Shown: positions 7,926 through 16,992, counted from the first letter of the stretch. The stretch is 41,265 nucleotides of DNA from Actinomycetota bacterium (GCA_013152275.1 JAADGS010000046.1:1-41265), one strand, 5' to 3'. Notes: a model not told the origin generated them from the sequence alone. Program-made: numbers and translations.

Positions 7926-7967
7926 GCCATGGACCAAAGATTGACTCCTCCGACAACAAGGAGGAGT
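7906..7967 (+). promoter_or_regulatory. Riboswitch expression platform: Shine-Dalgarno sequestor and anti-sequestor
   Basis: ACTCCTCC (7944-7951) pairs perfectly with GGAGGAGT (7960-7967) across an 8-nt loop; the right strand is the ribosome binding site, ending just before the ATG at 7969. Upstream, GGAGGAG (7912-7918) can pair with the same CTCCTCC and would free the ribosome site. GTCCTC (7906-7911) can in turn pair with 7916-7922 and tie up that anti-sequestor. This is the layout of a riboswitch acting on translation; which state holds ligand is inferred from known B12 switches (bound means off). Confidence 0.75.
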
Positions 7968-7968
7968 T

Positions 7969-8988
7969 ATGAAACTGATCCGTTCGGTGGCGCTCTTCGG
8001 CGTGCTGATGCTGCTTGTCGCCGCATGCGCCGGTCCGACCACCGCCACCGCCCCGTCGCCTACGACGGTTCCTGAAACCACGACAACGACCGCGGCACCG
8101 ACCACGTCGACCACGTCGACCACGGAACCGGCCACCACCACGACGACGGTGTTGCCGGAGGCTTTCCCGGTGACGATATCGGCCGCCAACGGGGAAGTGA
8201 CCGTCGAGTCGATGCCGAAGCACATCGTGTCACTGTCGCCAACGGGCACGGAGATGCTCTTCGCGATCGGTGCAGGTGACCAGGTGACGGCGGTCGACAG
8301 CTATTCGTACTATCCGGCGGAAGCGCCGGTCACCGAACTGTCGGCGTTTCAACCGGACGTCGAGGCGGTGGTGTCCTACGGACCCGATCTGGTCGTCGTA
8401 TCTCACGATCCGGATGGATTCGTAGCTGGCATGGAGGCTGTGGGCGTGACGGTGCTCATGCTGCCTGCTGCAGAGACACTGGATGACACGTACACCCAGA
8501 TCGAGCAGCTGGGGGCGGCCACAGGGCATGTGGGCGAGGCGGCGCTCTTGGTGGCAGATATGCAGACAGAGATCGACGAGATCGTCTCCGGTGTACCCGA
8601 GTTCGACGAGCCGCCGACCTATTTCCACGAGCTGAGTTCGTCGCTGTATTCGGCGTCGTCGGGAACCTTCATCGGTCAGGTATACGGCCTGTTGGGATTG
8701 GAGAACATTGCCGACGCGGCAGAAGGAGGGGGCCTCTATCCGCAACTGTCGGCGGAGTACATCATCGAGCAGGATCCGGACTTCATCTTCCTGGCCGATG
8801 CCGCCTGTTGTGGCGAATCGGCAGAGACGGTGGCGGCTCGGCCGGGATGGGGAGAGATGTCGGCGGTGACCGGAGGAAGAGTGGTGGAACTCGACACGGA
8901 CGTGGCATCGCGGTGGGGACCGCGCATCGTCGAGTTCCTCAAGACGGTCGCCGGAGCGGTGAGTAAGGCATCGGTGCCGACCGGGTGA
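7969..8988 (+). CDS. btuF: Corrinoid ABC transporter substrate-binding lipoprotein (BtuF type)
   Basis: A 339-residue lipoprotein. Residues 1-20 form a signal peptide with lipobox LVAAC, so Cys20 is the lipidated residue. A Thr/Pro-rich linker runs to about residue 62, followed by a periplasmic-binding fold of the BtuF/FhuD class (IVSLSPTGTEMLFAIGAGDQ, VVSYGPDLVVV, PGWGEMSAVTGGRVVELD). These proteins bind vitamin B12 or related corrinoids outside the membrane and deliver them to the permease. It is the first gene after the cobalamin riboswitch, and its start codon is the one whose ribosome site is hidden by the sequestor hairpin. Iron-siderophore binding proteins share the fold, but the riboswitch and the following cobalamin genes make corrinoid far more likely. 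Confidence 0.88.
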   Translation: MKLIRSVALFGVLMLLVAACAGPTTATAPSPTTVPETTTTTAAPTTSTTSTTEPATTTTTVLPEAFPVTISAANGEVTVESMPKHIVSLSPTGTEMLFAIGAGDQVTAVDSYSYYPAEAPVTELSAFQPDVEAVVSYGPDLVVVSHDPDGFVAGMEAVGVTVLMLPAAETLDDTYTQIEQLGAATGHVGEAALLVADMQTEIDEIVSGVPEFDEPPTYFHELSSSLYSASSGTFIGQVYGLLGLENIADAAEGGGLYPQLSAEYIIEQDPDFIFLADAACCGESAETVAARPGWGEMSAVTGGRVVELDTDVASRWGPRIVEFLKTVAGAVSKASVPTG

Positions 8989-10034
8989 ACACGAAGCTCG
9001 AAGCGACGCGACTCCCGGCCGGCTGGCTCGTGTTGGCCGGAGTCGCCGTCGCCGGGGCAGTGATCGTAGGGGTGTCGTTCGGTGCCGCCGATCTGTCGCT
9101 GGGGTCGATCTTGACCGAGTTCGTCAATCGGGTTCCCGGGATCCAACTCCACTCCGGTATGGGATCTGCGGAAGCAGCGGTCTTGTGGAAGATCCGGCTA
9201 CCGCGAGTCGTGTTGGGCCTCTTGGTGGGAGGGATGCTGGCGGTCGCAGGCAGTGCCTACCAAGGCGTGTTTCGGAATCCGTTGGCGGACCCTTATCTGC
9301 TTGGGGTGGCGGCGGGTGCCGGCTTGGGAGCAACGTTGGCCTTTGTGTACGGGGCGGGTTCGGGTGGTTTCCACGCGACGCTGCTGCCGGTGGCAGCGTT
9401 CGCGGGATCGATGATCGCTGTATCGGTCACCTACATGACCGGTTCGGGCGGCCGTGGCGGAACGTCGACGGCCTCTTTGATCCTTTCGGGGGTGGCAGTG
9501 GCCGCGATGTTGACCGCTGCCCAAACGTATCTTCAGCTCCGCCACACCGAGGTGCTGCGTGACGTTCTGTCGTGGGTGCTGGGGCGACTGTCGACGGCAG
9601 GCTGGCGCGAGGTGATCATCCTTCTCCCCTATGTCGTGGTCAGTGCGGGAGCTCTCGTATTGTCGCGCCGGGCACTCGATGTGCTGGCGCTCGGCGTCGA
9701 GGAGGCGTCGGCGCTGGGAGTCAATGTTCGGCAAGTCCGCATCGCAGTGTTGCTCTTCGCCAGTCTCGGTACGGCCGCGGCAGTTTCGGTGAGCGGGCTC
9801 ATCGGGTTTGTGGGCATCATCGTGCCTCACGCGGTCAGGATGGCTGTCGGTACGAGCTACCGCCGCATCATTCCACTTTCGTTGTTCGCGGGTGCTGCCT
9901 TTCTGGTGCTCGCGGACGTCATCGCACGATCGTTGATGTCTCCCGCGGAACTGCCGATCGGGGTGGTCACCGCGTTCGTGGGCGGCCCGTTCTTCTTGGT
10001 CGTGTTGCGTTCAACCCGGAAGGCGCTGTTGTGA
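8985..10034 (+). CDS. btuC: Corrinoid ABC transporter permease (BtuC type)
   Basis: 349 residues, highly hydrophobic, with about ten membrane spans as in the FecCD/BtuC family. Family segments include KIRLPRVVLGLLVGGMLAVAG near residue 70, GVFRNPLADPYLLGVAAGAG, and GLIGFVGIIVPHAVR near 265, the loop that contacts the ATPase. It would form a homodimeric channel for corrinoid import. The GTG start overlaps the btuF stop (GTGA), implying coupled translation. Confidence 0.92.
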   Translation: MNTKLEATRLPAGWLVLAGVAVAGAVIVGVSFGAADLSLGSILTEFVNRVPGIQLHSGMGSAEAAVLWKIRLPRVVLGLLVGGMLAVAGSAYQGVFRNPLADPYLLGVAAGAGLGATLAFVYGAGSGGFHATLLPVAAFAGSMIAVSVTYMTGSGGRGGTSTASLILSGVAVAAMLTAAQTYLQLRHTEVLRDVLSWVLGRLSTAGWREVIILLPYVVVSAGALVLSRRALDVLALGVEEASALGVNVRQVRIAVLLFASLGTAAAVSVSGLIGFVGIIVPHAVRMAVGTSYRRIIPLSLFAGAAFLVLADVIARSLMSPAELPIGVVTAFVGGPFFLVVLRSTRKALL

Positions 10035-10828
10035 CCGCCCTGTCCGTGGAGTCTCTCTCGGTTGCGTTTGGGGACGCGATCGTGCTGGACGATGTCTCCT
10101 TCGAAGTCGGGCCGGGCGAGTGGCTGACGGTGATCGGCCCCAATGGCGCCGGCAAATCAACGTTGCTGCTGGCGATCATGGGCTTGGTGAGCCATGGCGG
10201 GAAGGTGACCGTCGACGGTCACCATCGCTCGGATCTCAGGGGGAGGGAACTGGCAGGGAGGGTGGCATTCGTACCACAGCATCCGATGCGGCCCTCCGGT
10301 ATGCGCGTATTCGACTACGTCCTGTTGGGCCGGACACCACATCATTCGCTCTTCGCCACAGAATCGGAGAACGACCTCGATGCAACCCGCGAGGCTCTGG
10401 TCTTGCTCGATCTCGAGTCGCTGGCCGATCGGGACGTGTCGTCCCTGTCGGGCGGAGAGGCGCAACGGGCTGCTCTCGCCAGGGCGGTGGCGCAGCGGGC
10501 GCCGCTCGTGATCCTCGACGAGCCGAACAGTGCCCTCGACATCGGAAGGCAGCAGGAGGTGATGGGCATCATCGATGACATCCGGCACCTTCAGGGCCTG
10601 ACGGTGATCTCGACGTTTCACGACCTGGCTTTGGCCGGGCAATTCTCGGATCGCCTCGTGCTCCTGGACGACGGTCGAATCGTCGCGAGTGGCGACGCCC
10701 ACGACGTCTTGACCGAACCGATCATCGAGTCTGCCTATGGCGCGTCCGTGCGGGTGGTTTCGGAAACCGATGGGACGATCAGTGTCACTCCGCTGCGACG
10801 ACCTCGAATCGCAGAGGTGCGCCGATGA
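10031..10828 (+). CDS. btuD: Corrinoid ABC transporter ATPase (BtuD type)
   Basis: 265 residues from a GTG overlapping the btuC stop by 4 nt. It has a Walker A motif GPNGAGKST, a Q-loop region FVPQHPM, the signature LSGGEAQRAALARA, a Walker B motif VILDEPNSALD and a switch His in STFHDL. It matches the FepC/BtuD class of ATPases that power import through BtuC-type channels. With btuF and btuC it forms a complete importer. The frame is open far upstream inside btuC, but the protein-like sequence begins at this GTG. Confidence 0.92.
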   Translation: MTALSVESLSVAFGDAIVLDDVSFEVGPGEWLTVIGPNGAGKSTLLLAIMGLVSHGGKVTVDGHHRSDLRGRELAGRVAFVPQHPMRPSGMRVFDYVLLGRTPHHSLFATESENDLDATREALVLLDLESLADRDVSSLSGGEAQRAALARAVAQRAPLVILDEPNSALDIGRQQEVMGIIDDIRHLQGLTVISTFHDLALAGQFSDRLVLLDDGRIVASGDAHDVLTEPIIESAYGASVRVVSETDGTISVTPLRRPRIAEVRR

Positions 10829-11721
10829 GTGTGATTGTCGCCGGGATTGTGGACTGGTGGCTGGGTGAGGCACCGGCCGGCTGGCATCCCGTCCGGTGGA
10901 TGGGCAGATACTTGGAGAGAACCGGTTCCTGGATTCAACGCCCGGCGACCGACCGGGGAAAGCTGGTGGCAGGGGGAGCGGCTTGGCTGGGAGGGCTGAC
11001 CGGGGTGGCCGTTGCTGCGCTTGGAATCGACCGGTTCATCACTCGGCGGCTCCCCCCGGGCATGCAGGTGCTGATTCGAGGTCTGATCCTCAAGCAGATG
11101 CTGTCGCTTCGCCTGCTGCTGTTCGAGGTCCAGTCGGTCGAGACCGCTCTCGACGTCTCGGAGGAAGAAGGGCGTCGGCAGGTGAGACGGATCGTGAGTC
11201 GTGACACTGCACGATTGACGTCTGTCGAGGTGCGAGAGTCGGCGCTGGAGAGCCTGGCAGAGAACCTGGCGGACTCGGTGGTGGCCCCGATCTGGTGGTA
11301 CCTCGTGGCGGGATTGCCCGGCGCGATGGCCTTTCGGTATGTGAACACCGCGGATGCGATGTGGGGCTACCGCGGGGAGATGGAATGGCCCGGAAAAGTG
11401 GCGGCCGTCGCCGACGACATCGCCAACTTCGTTCCGGCGCGGATCACCGGGGTCCTCATCGGAGCCCCATCGGTCGGGCCGGGTCGGATCGGAGCGGAAG
11501 CGACCAAAGCGACGTCTCCCAACGGGGGATGGCCGATGGCCGCACTGGCTCTGCGGCTTGGCGTGCGCCTCTCGAAACCCGGTACCTACGTTCTGAATCC
11601 GGCCGGGCGTCCCCCGACACCCGGAGATACCCGAAGCGCGCTACGTATGGCCGCCGGGCGTTCGGCAGCCTGTCTGATGGCAGCCGCCTTGATGGAAGAG
11701 GCCGGCCGACGTGATCGGTGA
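10825..11721 (+). CDS. cbiB: Adenosylcobinamide-phosphate synthase (CbiB/CobD)
   Basis: 298 residues. The sequence has the family opening of a hydrophobic helix with HPVRWMG, the central ESALESLAENLADSVVAPIWWYLVAGLPGA region, and YRGEMEWPGKVAAVADDIANFVPARIT, all characteristic of CbiB. It is an integral membrane enzyme that attaches the aminopropanol arm to adenosylcobyric acid. The ATG overlaps the btuD stop (ATGA). It uses the product of CobQ and probably the aminopropanol phosphate made by the next gene's product. The symbol cobD is used for this enzyme in aerobic-pathway organisms. Confidence 0.92.
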   Translation: MSVIVAGIVDWWLGEAPAGWHPVRWMGRYLERTGSWIQRPATDRGKLVAGGAAWLGGLTGVAVAALGIDRFITRRLPPGMQVLIRGLILKQMLSLRLLLFEVQSVETALDVSEEEGRRQVRRIVSRDTARLTSVEVRESALESLAENLADSVVAPIWWYLVAGLPGAMAFRYVNTADAMWGYRGEMEWPGKVAAVADDIANFVPARITGVLIGAPSVGPGRIGAEATKATSPNGGWPMAALALRLGVRLSKPGTYVLNPAGRPPTPGDTRSALRMAAGRSAACLMAAALMEEAGRRDR

Positions 11722-12712
11722 CACTCACGGCGGAACCGACCTCGGGCCCGCGCCCCGGCTCGACTTCTCGACGAACGCCAATCCACTTGGACCGGATCCG
11801 CACGTGATGGCCGCCCTCCGAGACGTGAACGTCTCGGCGTATCCGGAACCGAGCTACACGGCGGTTCGTGGTCGCCTCGGTGCCTTCCACGAAGTCGACC
11901 CCGCGTGCGTCGTGGTGGGCGCAGGCGCTTCGGAGCTGATCCGCCGCCTGGTGACGTGGTGGTCCGGCCCGATCGTCGTCACGGATCCCACCTTCGGTGA
12001 ATACGCCGCGGCTGCATTTGCGGTAGGACGCCGAGTCATTACCGCGGGAGATGATGGTGACTTCCTTGCTGCGCTGGGCGGAGGTGCCCTCGGTTTCCTC
12101 TGCGTTCCCAACAATCCCGATGGCCGTCTGCCGCTCGAGGGGTTCGTCGAACAGGCCGCCGGGACCGCCGGCGCCTCGGGCGGCCTTCTCGTGATCGATG
12201 CCGCCTACGCGCCCTTCTGTTCACCTTGGCCGGTGTTGTCCTCCTCGGCGGTCGTGCTCCATGCACCGAACAAGGTCCACGGATGCACGGGGCTGCGCGC
12301 CGGCTACGCGGTCGTCCCTTCTCGGGAGATGGCGATCGAGCTGAGAAGGGTCGCTCCCTCGTGGGTCGTCGGCAACCACGGAGCATCGTTCCTGGCGGCA
12401 TCGGTGACGTCCCAGGCCCAGGAGTGGGTGAACGAGACAACCGGGACGCTGCGGACGTGGCGGGCCGATCTGGCAGACGGATTCCGGGTGCGAGGGTTTG
12501 CCGTGATCGAAGGGCCGGCGAACTTCCTGCTCGTCGATGTGGGGCACGCCGACACCGTGACCGAGACGCTGCGCGCCGACGGTCTCCGGGTGAGGTCATG
12601 CGTGTCGTTTGGCTTGCCCCGTCATGTGCGAATCGCCGCGCTTGCGCCCGAAGCCAACACCGAGCTGCTGGCCTCGGTCGATCGATCGGTACCTGGGGGA
12701 GTCACATCGTGA
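11711..12712 (+). CDS. PLP enzyme, threonine-phosphate decarboxylase / CobC-like
   Basis: 333 residues of the class-I/II aminotransferase fold, from a GTG at 11711 that overlaps cbiB by 11 nt. The start region LDFSTNANPLGPDPHV is typical of both CobD-type threonine-phosphate decarboxylases and histidinol-phosphate aminotransferases. The PLP lysine is probably in APNKVHGCTGLRAGYAV, where the usual SKxxGLAGLRxGY is altered. VPNNPDGRLP is the family's NPxxG segment. Between cbiB and cobQ the expected job is to make (R)-1-amino-2-propanol phosphate from threonine phosphate for the nucleotide loop. Aminotransferase activity cannot be excluded from sequence alone. Confidence 0.8.
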   Translation: MIGDTHGGTDLGPAPRLDFSTNANPLGPDPHVMAALRDVNVSAYPEPSYTAVRGRLGAFHEVDPACVVVGAGASELIRRLVTWWSGPIVVTDPTFGEYAAAAFAVGRRVITAGDDGDFLAALGGGALGFLCVPNNPDGRLPLEGFVEQAAGTAGASGGLLVIDAAYAPFCSPWPVLSSSAVVLHAPNKVHGCTGLRAGYAVVPSREMAIELRRVAPSWVVGNHGASFLAASVTSQAQEWVNETTGTLRTWRADLADGFRVRGFAVIEGPANFLLVDVGHADTVTETLRADGLRVRSCVSFGLPRHVRIAALAPEANTELLASVDRSVPGGVTS

Positions 12713-14121
12713 GGGCGCTCATGGTCCAGGGATGCACCAGTTCGGCGGGCAAGAGCCTCCTGGTGACGGCGCTCGCCCGCATCTACCGGCGCCGGGGCTT
12801 CTCCGTCGCACCATTCAAGGCGCAGAACATGTCGAACAACGCCCGGGTGGTCGCCGGCGGTGAGATCGGTGTTGCCCAATGGCTCCAAGCGATCGCCGCG
12901 GGGGTTCCTCCGGACGTCCGCATGAACCCGATTCTGGTCAAACCCGAACGAGAGGGAAGCCAGGTGGTCGTCGATGGACAGGTGGATTTCGAAGTCTCCA
13001 ACTTGCCGTGGCGCGACCGATCGCCTCGGGTGTGGCCCGCAGCCCGGCAGGCACTTCACTCCCTGCTCGAGGAGTACGCACTCGTTCTGATGGAAGGTGC
13101 CGGAAGCCCGGCCGAATTCAATCTGTGGGAGAGCGATATCGCCAACATGCGATCAGCGGAGGAGGCGGACGCCGCAGTACTGCTGGTGGTCGACATCGAT
13201 CGAGGTGGTGCATTCGCGCACCTGTATGGGACGTGGCTGTTGCTTCCGGAACCGCAGAGGGAGAGGATCGTCGGGTTCATCCTCAATCGGTTCCGGGGAG
13301 ATGCCTCGCTCCTGGCACCCGCCCCCGAACGAATCGAGGAGATGACGGGAGTCCCGGTGCTGGGCGTCGTACCTTGGATCGCCCACGGACTTCCCGACGA
13401 AGACAACGCTTCGCTCATCGGGCGGAAAGCGACAGGACGCCGACACCGTGTGACGATTGTTCGTTGGCCCACCATCTCGAACTTCGACGAGTTCTCGACG
13501 ATGGCCGGCTTGACCGATGTCATCTGGGCGGAAGATCCGCACGATCTCGAAGGTTCCGATCTCATCATCCTGCCCGGTTCCAAGCATGTCACCTCCGACC
13601 TCGAATGGTTCCGCCGGCGCGGATTCGAACAGGCGCTGGCGGCCGAAGCAGACAAAGGGACACAGATCGTGGGGATCTGTGGCGGGTTGCAGATGCTGGG
13701 GCAAAGGCTTCGCGACCCGAATGGCATCGACGGCGAAGCAGACGGCCTGGGACTCCTCGAAATCGAGACGATCTTCGAGCACGACAAGATCCTCACCGCC
13801 GAGAGCGGCGTCTTTGGCACCTGTCCGGAACCTTGGGAGAAGCTGTCCGATCGCAGCTTCACGGGATATGAGATCAGGCAAGGGAGGTCTGTTGCGGTCG
13901 GGTCGGTGGTCGAGGTACTGCCCCGCGGGCTCGGATATGCCTCCGGCAATGTCCTCGGACTGTACGTGCACGGTGTCTTCGAATCGTCGGACGTGTTGCA
14001 GGGACTCTTGGGCGTAGCCCCGGAGGGGTCACTGGAAGAGGAAATCGACATCGTGGCGGATCATTTCGAACGGTCACTCGACATGACGCGCATCGATGAG
14101 ATTCTCGGAGTGGCGCGATGA
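12709..14121 (+). CDS. cobQ: Cobyric acid synthase
   Basis: 470 residues from a GTG (12709) that overlaps the previous stop by 4 nt; an ATG four codons later is possible. An N-terminal dethiobiotin-synthetase-like ATP domain starts MVQGCTSSAGKSLLVTAL, with PFKAQNMSNNARV following. The C-terminal glutaminase domain has the nucleophile Cys324 in GICGGLQMLGQ and a His in LYVHGVFES. The enzyme adds four amide groups to adenosylcobyrinic acid a,c-diamide in the cytoplasm. A long frame reaches back to 12226, but the upstream part is an out-of-frame reading of the preceding gene. CobB, the enzyme before it in the pathway, is not in the window. Confidence 0.94.
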   Translation: MRALMVQGCTSSAGKSLLVTALARIYRRRGFSVAPFKAQNMSNNARVVAGGEIGVAQWLQAIAAGVPPDVRMNPILVKPEREGSQVVVDGQVDFEVSNLPWRDRSPRVWPAARQALHSLLEEYALVLMEGAGSPAEFNLWESDIANMRSAEEADAAVLLVVDIDRGGAFAHLYGTWLLLPEPQRERIVGFILNRFRGDASLLAPAPERIEEMTGVPVLGVVPWIAHGLPDEDNASLIGRKATGRRHRVTIVRWPTISNFDEFSTMAGLTDVIWAEDPHDLEGSDLIILPGSKHVTSDLEWFRRRGFEQALAAEADKGTQIVGICGGLQMLGQRLRDPNGIDGEADGLGLLEIETIFEHDKILTAESGVFGTCPEPWEKLSDRSFTGYEIRQGRSVAVGSVVEVLPRGLGYASGNVLGLYVHGVFESSDVLQGLLGVAPEGSLEEEIDIVADHFERSLDMTRIDEILGVAR

Positions 14122-14669
14122 CCTCTCCCTCGTCCGGCAAGCCCCTTCACCGTTCTGCATCCCGAGTCCTGGTCAACACAGGCCACGGGAAAGGCAAGAC
14201 CTCGGCTGCCATGGGTGTCATGATCCGCGGAGTTGCCCGGGGGTGGAACGTCGCCGTAGTTCAGTTCATCAAGTCGGCTGACCGTCCGACCGGTGAAGCG
14301 AAGATAGGCGAGAGGCTCGGCGTCGACTGGTACACCCTTGGCGATGGCTTCACCTGGCGGTCCCAGGACCTGGACCGCAGCGCCGCCCTCGCCCGCGCCG
14401 GGTGGGAGAAGGCCCGGGCGCTCATCGAGGAGGGAAACCACGAACTGGTGATCCTCGACGAGATCACCTACCCGCTCAACTGGGGTTGGATCCCCGTGGA
14501 GGAAGCGGTGGAGACGATTCGCCAACGCCCCGGCAAGGTGAACGTCATCATCACGGGACGGGATGTTCCCTCCGAGATCATCGACATCGCGGACACCGTC
14601 ACCGAGATGTGCAAGGTGAAACATGCCCACGACCATGGCATTCGCGCCAAGAAAGGTATCGAATACTGA
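14118..14669 (+). CDS. cobO: Cob(I)yrinic acid a,c-diamide adenosyltransferase (CobO/BtuR type)
   Basis: 183 residues with the P-loop NTGHGKGKTSAAMG, then VVQFIKS, the LVILDEITYPLNWGW segment, and VIITGRDVPSEIIDIADTVTEM, matching the CobA/CobO/BtuR family. The enzyme transfers adenosyl from ATP to reduced cobalt, making the coenzyme form; with imported corrinoids this is the first chemical step of salvage. Its ATG overlaps the cobQ stop by 4 nt, and its own stop overlaps the next start (TGATG). Confidence 0.93.
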   Translation: MTSPSSGKPLHRSASRVLVNTGHGKGKTSAAMGVMIRGVARGWNVAVVQFIKSADRPTGEAKIGERLGVDWYTLGDGFTWRSQDLDRSAALARAGWEKARALIEEGNHELVILDEITYPLNWGWIPVEEAVETIRQRPGKVNVIITGRDVPSEIIDIADTVTEMCKVKHAHDHGIRAKKGIEY

Positions 14670-15202
14670 TGAGCCTCACCGTGATCCTTGGTGGTGCCCG
14701 TTCGGGGAAGAGCGGCATGGCGCAGCGCCTGGCCCGGGCGACCGGTCGCCCGGTCGTCTTCCTGGCCACCGCGACGGCCGGAGACGACGAGATGGCAGCC
14801 AGAATCGAACGGCACCGCCGTGAACGGCCCACCGACTGGGTGGTCATCGAAGAGCCGGTCGACCTTTCCGGCACGCTCGAGAGGATCGATGGTGAAGACA
14901 CCGTCATCATCGACTGTGTGACGTTGTGGTTGTCCAACGTGTTGGGAATCGGTTGGAGCGAACCGACGATTCTCGCCGGCGCAGCGGAGACTGCCCAACG
15001 GGCGGGAACCCGGCCGGGAGAGACGATCGTTGTGTCAAACGAAGTGGGGATGGGCGTGGTCCCGGTGACTCCACTCGGGAGGAGCTTTCGGGATCTCGCC
15101 GGCCGGGTCAATCGAACGTGGGTCGACGCCGCAGACCGGGCCGGTCTGGTAGTGGCAGGCCGAGTCCTTCCCCTGCTGATGCCGTTGAAGTGGGACGAGT
15201 AG
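14669..15202 (+). CDS. cobU: Adenosylcobinamide kinase / phosphate guanylyltransferase
   Basis: 177 residues, starting MSLTVILGGARSGKSGMAQ with a P-loop. FLATATAGDDEMAARIERHR contains the His expected to be guanylylated, and the segments IIDCVTLWLSNVL and VSNEVGMGVVPVTPLGRSFRD are typical of CobU/CobP. It activates adenosylcobinamide (phosphate) to the GDP form for joining to alpha-ribazole. The start shares one base with the cobO stop. Confidence 0.93.
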   Translation: MSLTVILGGARSGKSGMAQRLARATGRPVVFLATATAGDDEMAARIERHRRERPTDWVVIEEPVDLSGTLERIDGEDTVIIDCVTLWLSNVLGIGWSEPTILAGAAETAQRAGTRPGETIVVSNEVGMGVVPVTPLGRSFRDLAGRVNRTWVDAADRAGLVVAGRVLPLLMPLKWDE

Positions 15203-15229
15203 ACGATCCGAACAGGAGCACGAGACGAA

Positions 15230-16228
15230 ATGAACAGCGCAACCCTCACTGGTCTGCTGGCCGAAGCGCCACAGCCGGACTCTGATGCGGCCGCGGCGGT
15301 GGCGGCCCGGGTCGCCGACATCCTTCGCCCGAAGGGTGCCCTCGCCCGACTGGACGACATTGCCGTCTGGCTGGCGGGTTGGCAACGCTCGAGCCGCCCC
15401 GCGGTGAAGAGCCCCGCAGTGCTGCTCTTCGCCGGCGACCACGGGGTGTGCGTCGATGGGGTGAGCGCCTATCCCGCCGAGGTCACCGGGGCAATGTGCC
15501 ATGCGATGCGCTCCGGGGTGGCAACGGTGACAGCGATGGCGGGCACCCTCGACGCGACGGTTGAATTGATCGACGTGGGAGTCGGCAAACCCACCGGCAA
15601 TCTGCGAGTCGAGCCGGCGATGTCGGAGGAACGGTTTGGGGAAGCCTTCGGGGCGGGCCGTGCTGCGGTCGCGCGGATCGAGACAGACTTGCTCGTGCTT
15701 GGCGAGATGGGGATCGGCAACACGACCGCAGCCGCCACGATCGCCGCGGCGGTCACCGGAAGCGATCCAAGTCTTTGGGTCGGCTCGGGAACCGGGGTGA
15801 ACAGCCGGGCACTCGAGGGCAAACGAGCGGTTGTCTCCGAAGCGGTACGACGGATTGCCGACGTGACCGATCCCCTCGAGGTGCTGCGCCAGGTCGGGGG
15901 AACCGAGTTGGTGGCCATGGCCGGCGCGGCCGTTGAAGCCCGGCTCCGATCGATCCCGGTGTTGCTGGACGGCTACGTCGTGACCGCTGCCTTGTACCCA
16001 TTGGAGAAGGCGGTCCCCGGCGCTCTCGATCACACCTTGGCCGGACACGTGTCGTCCGAACCGGGACACCGCAAGCTACTCGAGCTGCTCGGCAAGAAGC
16101 CGTTGCTCGATCTTGGGCTCAGGCTGGGGGAGGCGTCTGGTGCGCTGGCCGCTCTCCCGCTGGTCCGACTGGCTGCGGTCGTGGTAACCGACGTGGCCAC
16201 TTTCGCCGAGGTCGGGCTCGGCCGATGA
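15230..16228 (+). CDS. cobT: Nicotinate-nucleotide:dimethylbenzimidazole phosphoribosyltransferase
   Basis: 332 residues. Family segments include FAGDHGVCVDGVSAYP, TDLLVLGEMGIGNTTAAA, GTGVNS and LLDGYVVTAAL. The catalytic Glu is in RLGEASGA, a variant of the usual LGEGTGA. The enzyme makes alpha-ribazole phosphate, the lower ligand precursor. The gene follows cobU after a 27-nt gap with AGGAG before the ATG. No gene for making dimethylbenzimidazole (bluB or the anaerobic bza set) is in the window, so the lower base may be imported or made elsewhere. Confidence 0.93.
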   Translation: MNSATLTGLLAEAPQPDSDAAAAVAARVADILRPKGALARLDDIAVWLAGWQRSSRPAVKSPAVLLFAGDHGVCVDGVSAYPAEVTGAMCHAMRSGVATVTAMAGTLDATVELIDVGVGKPTGNLRVEPAMSEERFGEAFGAGRAAVARIETDLLVLGEMGIGNTTAAATIAAAVTGSDPSLWVGSGTGVNSRALEGKRAVVSEAVRRIADVTDPLEVLRQVGGTELVAMAGAAVEARLRSIPVLLDGYVVTAALYPLEKAVPGALDHTLAGHVSSEPGHRKLLELLGKKPLLDLGLRLGEASGALAALPLVRLAAVVVTDVATFAEVGLGR

Positions 16229-16992
16229 TCGGTCTGCGGCAGGCGATCGGGCTCCTCACTCGGGTTCCGGTGCGTGTCCCAGGGCCATCCGATGGTGTCC
16301 CGTCGGCCGGAGTGGCGTGGTTTCCGGCCGTCGGCATTCTGGTCGGCGCACTGGCGGGCGGGACATACGCTGCCGGTTTGCTGGTGATGCCGGCCCTTCC
16401 GGCAGCGGTCGCCGCAATAGCGATGGGGGTGCTCGTCACCGGTGCGCTGCATGAGGACGGCCTGGCCGACACCTGTGATGCTCTCGCAGGCGGGCAATCG
16501 CCGGAGCACCGGATGGAGATCCTCAAGGACTCTCGTCACGGCTCGTACGGCGTGCTGGCGCTGGTGCTCACGGTGGGCATGAGGGTGACGTTGGTGGGAT
16601 CACTGGGTGCCGGTTCCGGAATGGTGGCCCTTGTGGTCGCCCACACACTGGGACGGGCACTGGTGGGAGTGGCCATGTTCGTTGGAAAACCGGCGGCGGC
16701 CGAAGGTCTGGGGGCTCGCTACCGGGCCGGACTGGGTGCTTCCCACGCCACGGTTGCAGGCGTCGGTGGTCTGCTCGTGGTGGTTGCCCTGCTCGGATGG
16801 CCCGGGCCGGCTGTGGTGTTGCTGGGAGCCCTGGCCGCGGCAGGGGTCTTGTGGTGGGCTCACGCACGGATCGGCGGGTTCACCGGCGACATTCTCGGTG
16901 CCATCGAACAGGCCGTCGAAGTGGTGTCCCTGGCAGCCGTCGTCGTGCTCGTCGGCAGCGTCAGGGCGGCTGTTCCCTGGTGGAGTACCTGA
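16225..16992 (+). CDS. cobS: Adenosylcobinamide-GDP ribazoletransferase (cobalamin synthase)
   Basis: 255 residues and very hydrophobic, with several membrane helices. It carries the family motif ALHEDGLADTCDALAGG and the DSRHGSYG loop. The membrane enzyme joins adenosylcobinamide-GDP to alpha-ribazole (phosphate), the last assembly step. The ATG overlaps the cobT stop by 4 nt. The aqueous loop carrying DGLADTCDAL is where the Mg2+ would bind. Confidence 0.92.
   Translation: MIGLRQAIGLLTRVPVRVPGPSDGVPSAGVAWFPAVGILVGALAGGTYAAGLLVMPALPAAVAAIAMGVLVTGALHEDGLADTCDALAGGQSPEHRMEILKDSRHGSYGVLALVLTVGMRVTLVGSLGAGSGMVALVVAHTLGRALVGVAMFVGKPAAAEGLGARYRAGLGASHATVAGVGGLLVVVALLGWPGPAVVLLGALAAAGVLWWAHARIGGFTGDILGAIEQAVEVVSLAAVVVLVGSVRAAVPWWST

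Noticed and set aside
12226-12708. Extended N-terminus of CobQ
   Set aside because: The upstream part reads the preceding PLP-enzyme gene in the wrong frame; CobQ similarity begins at 12709-12721.
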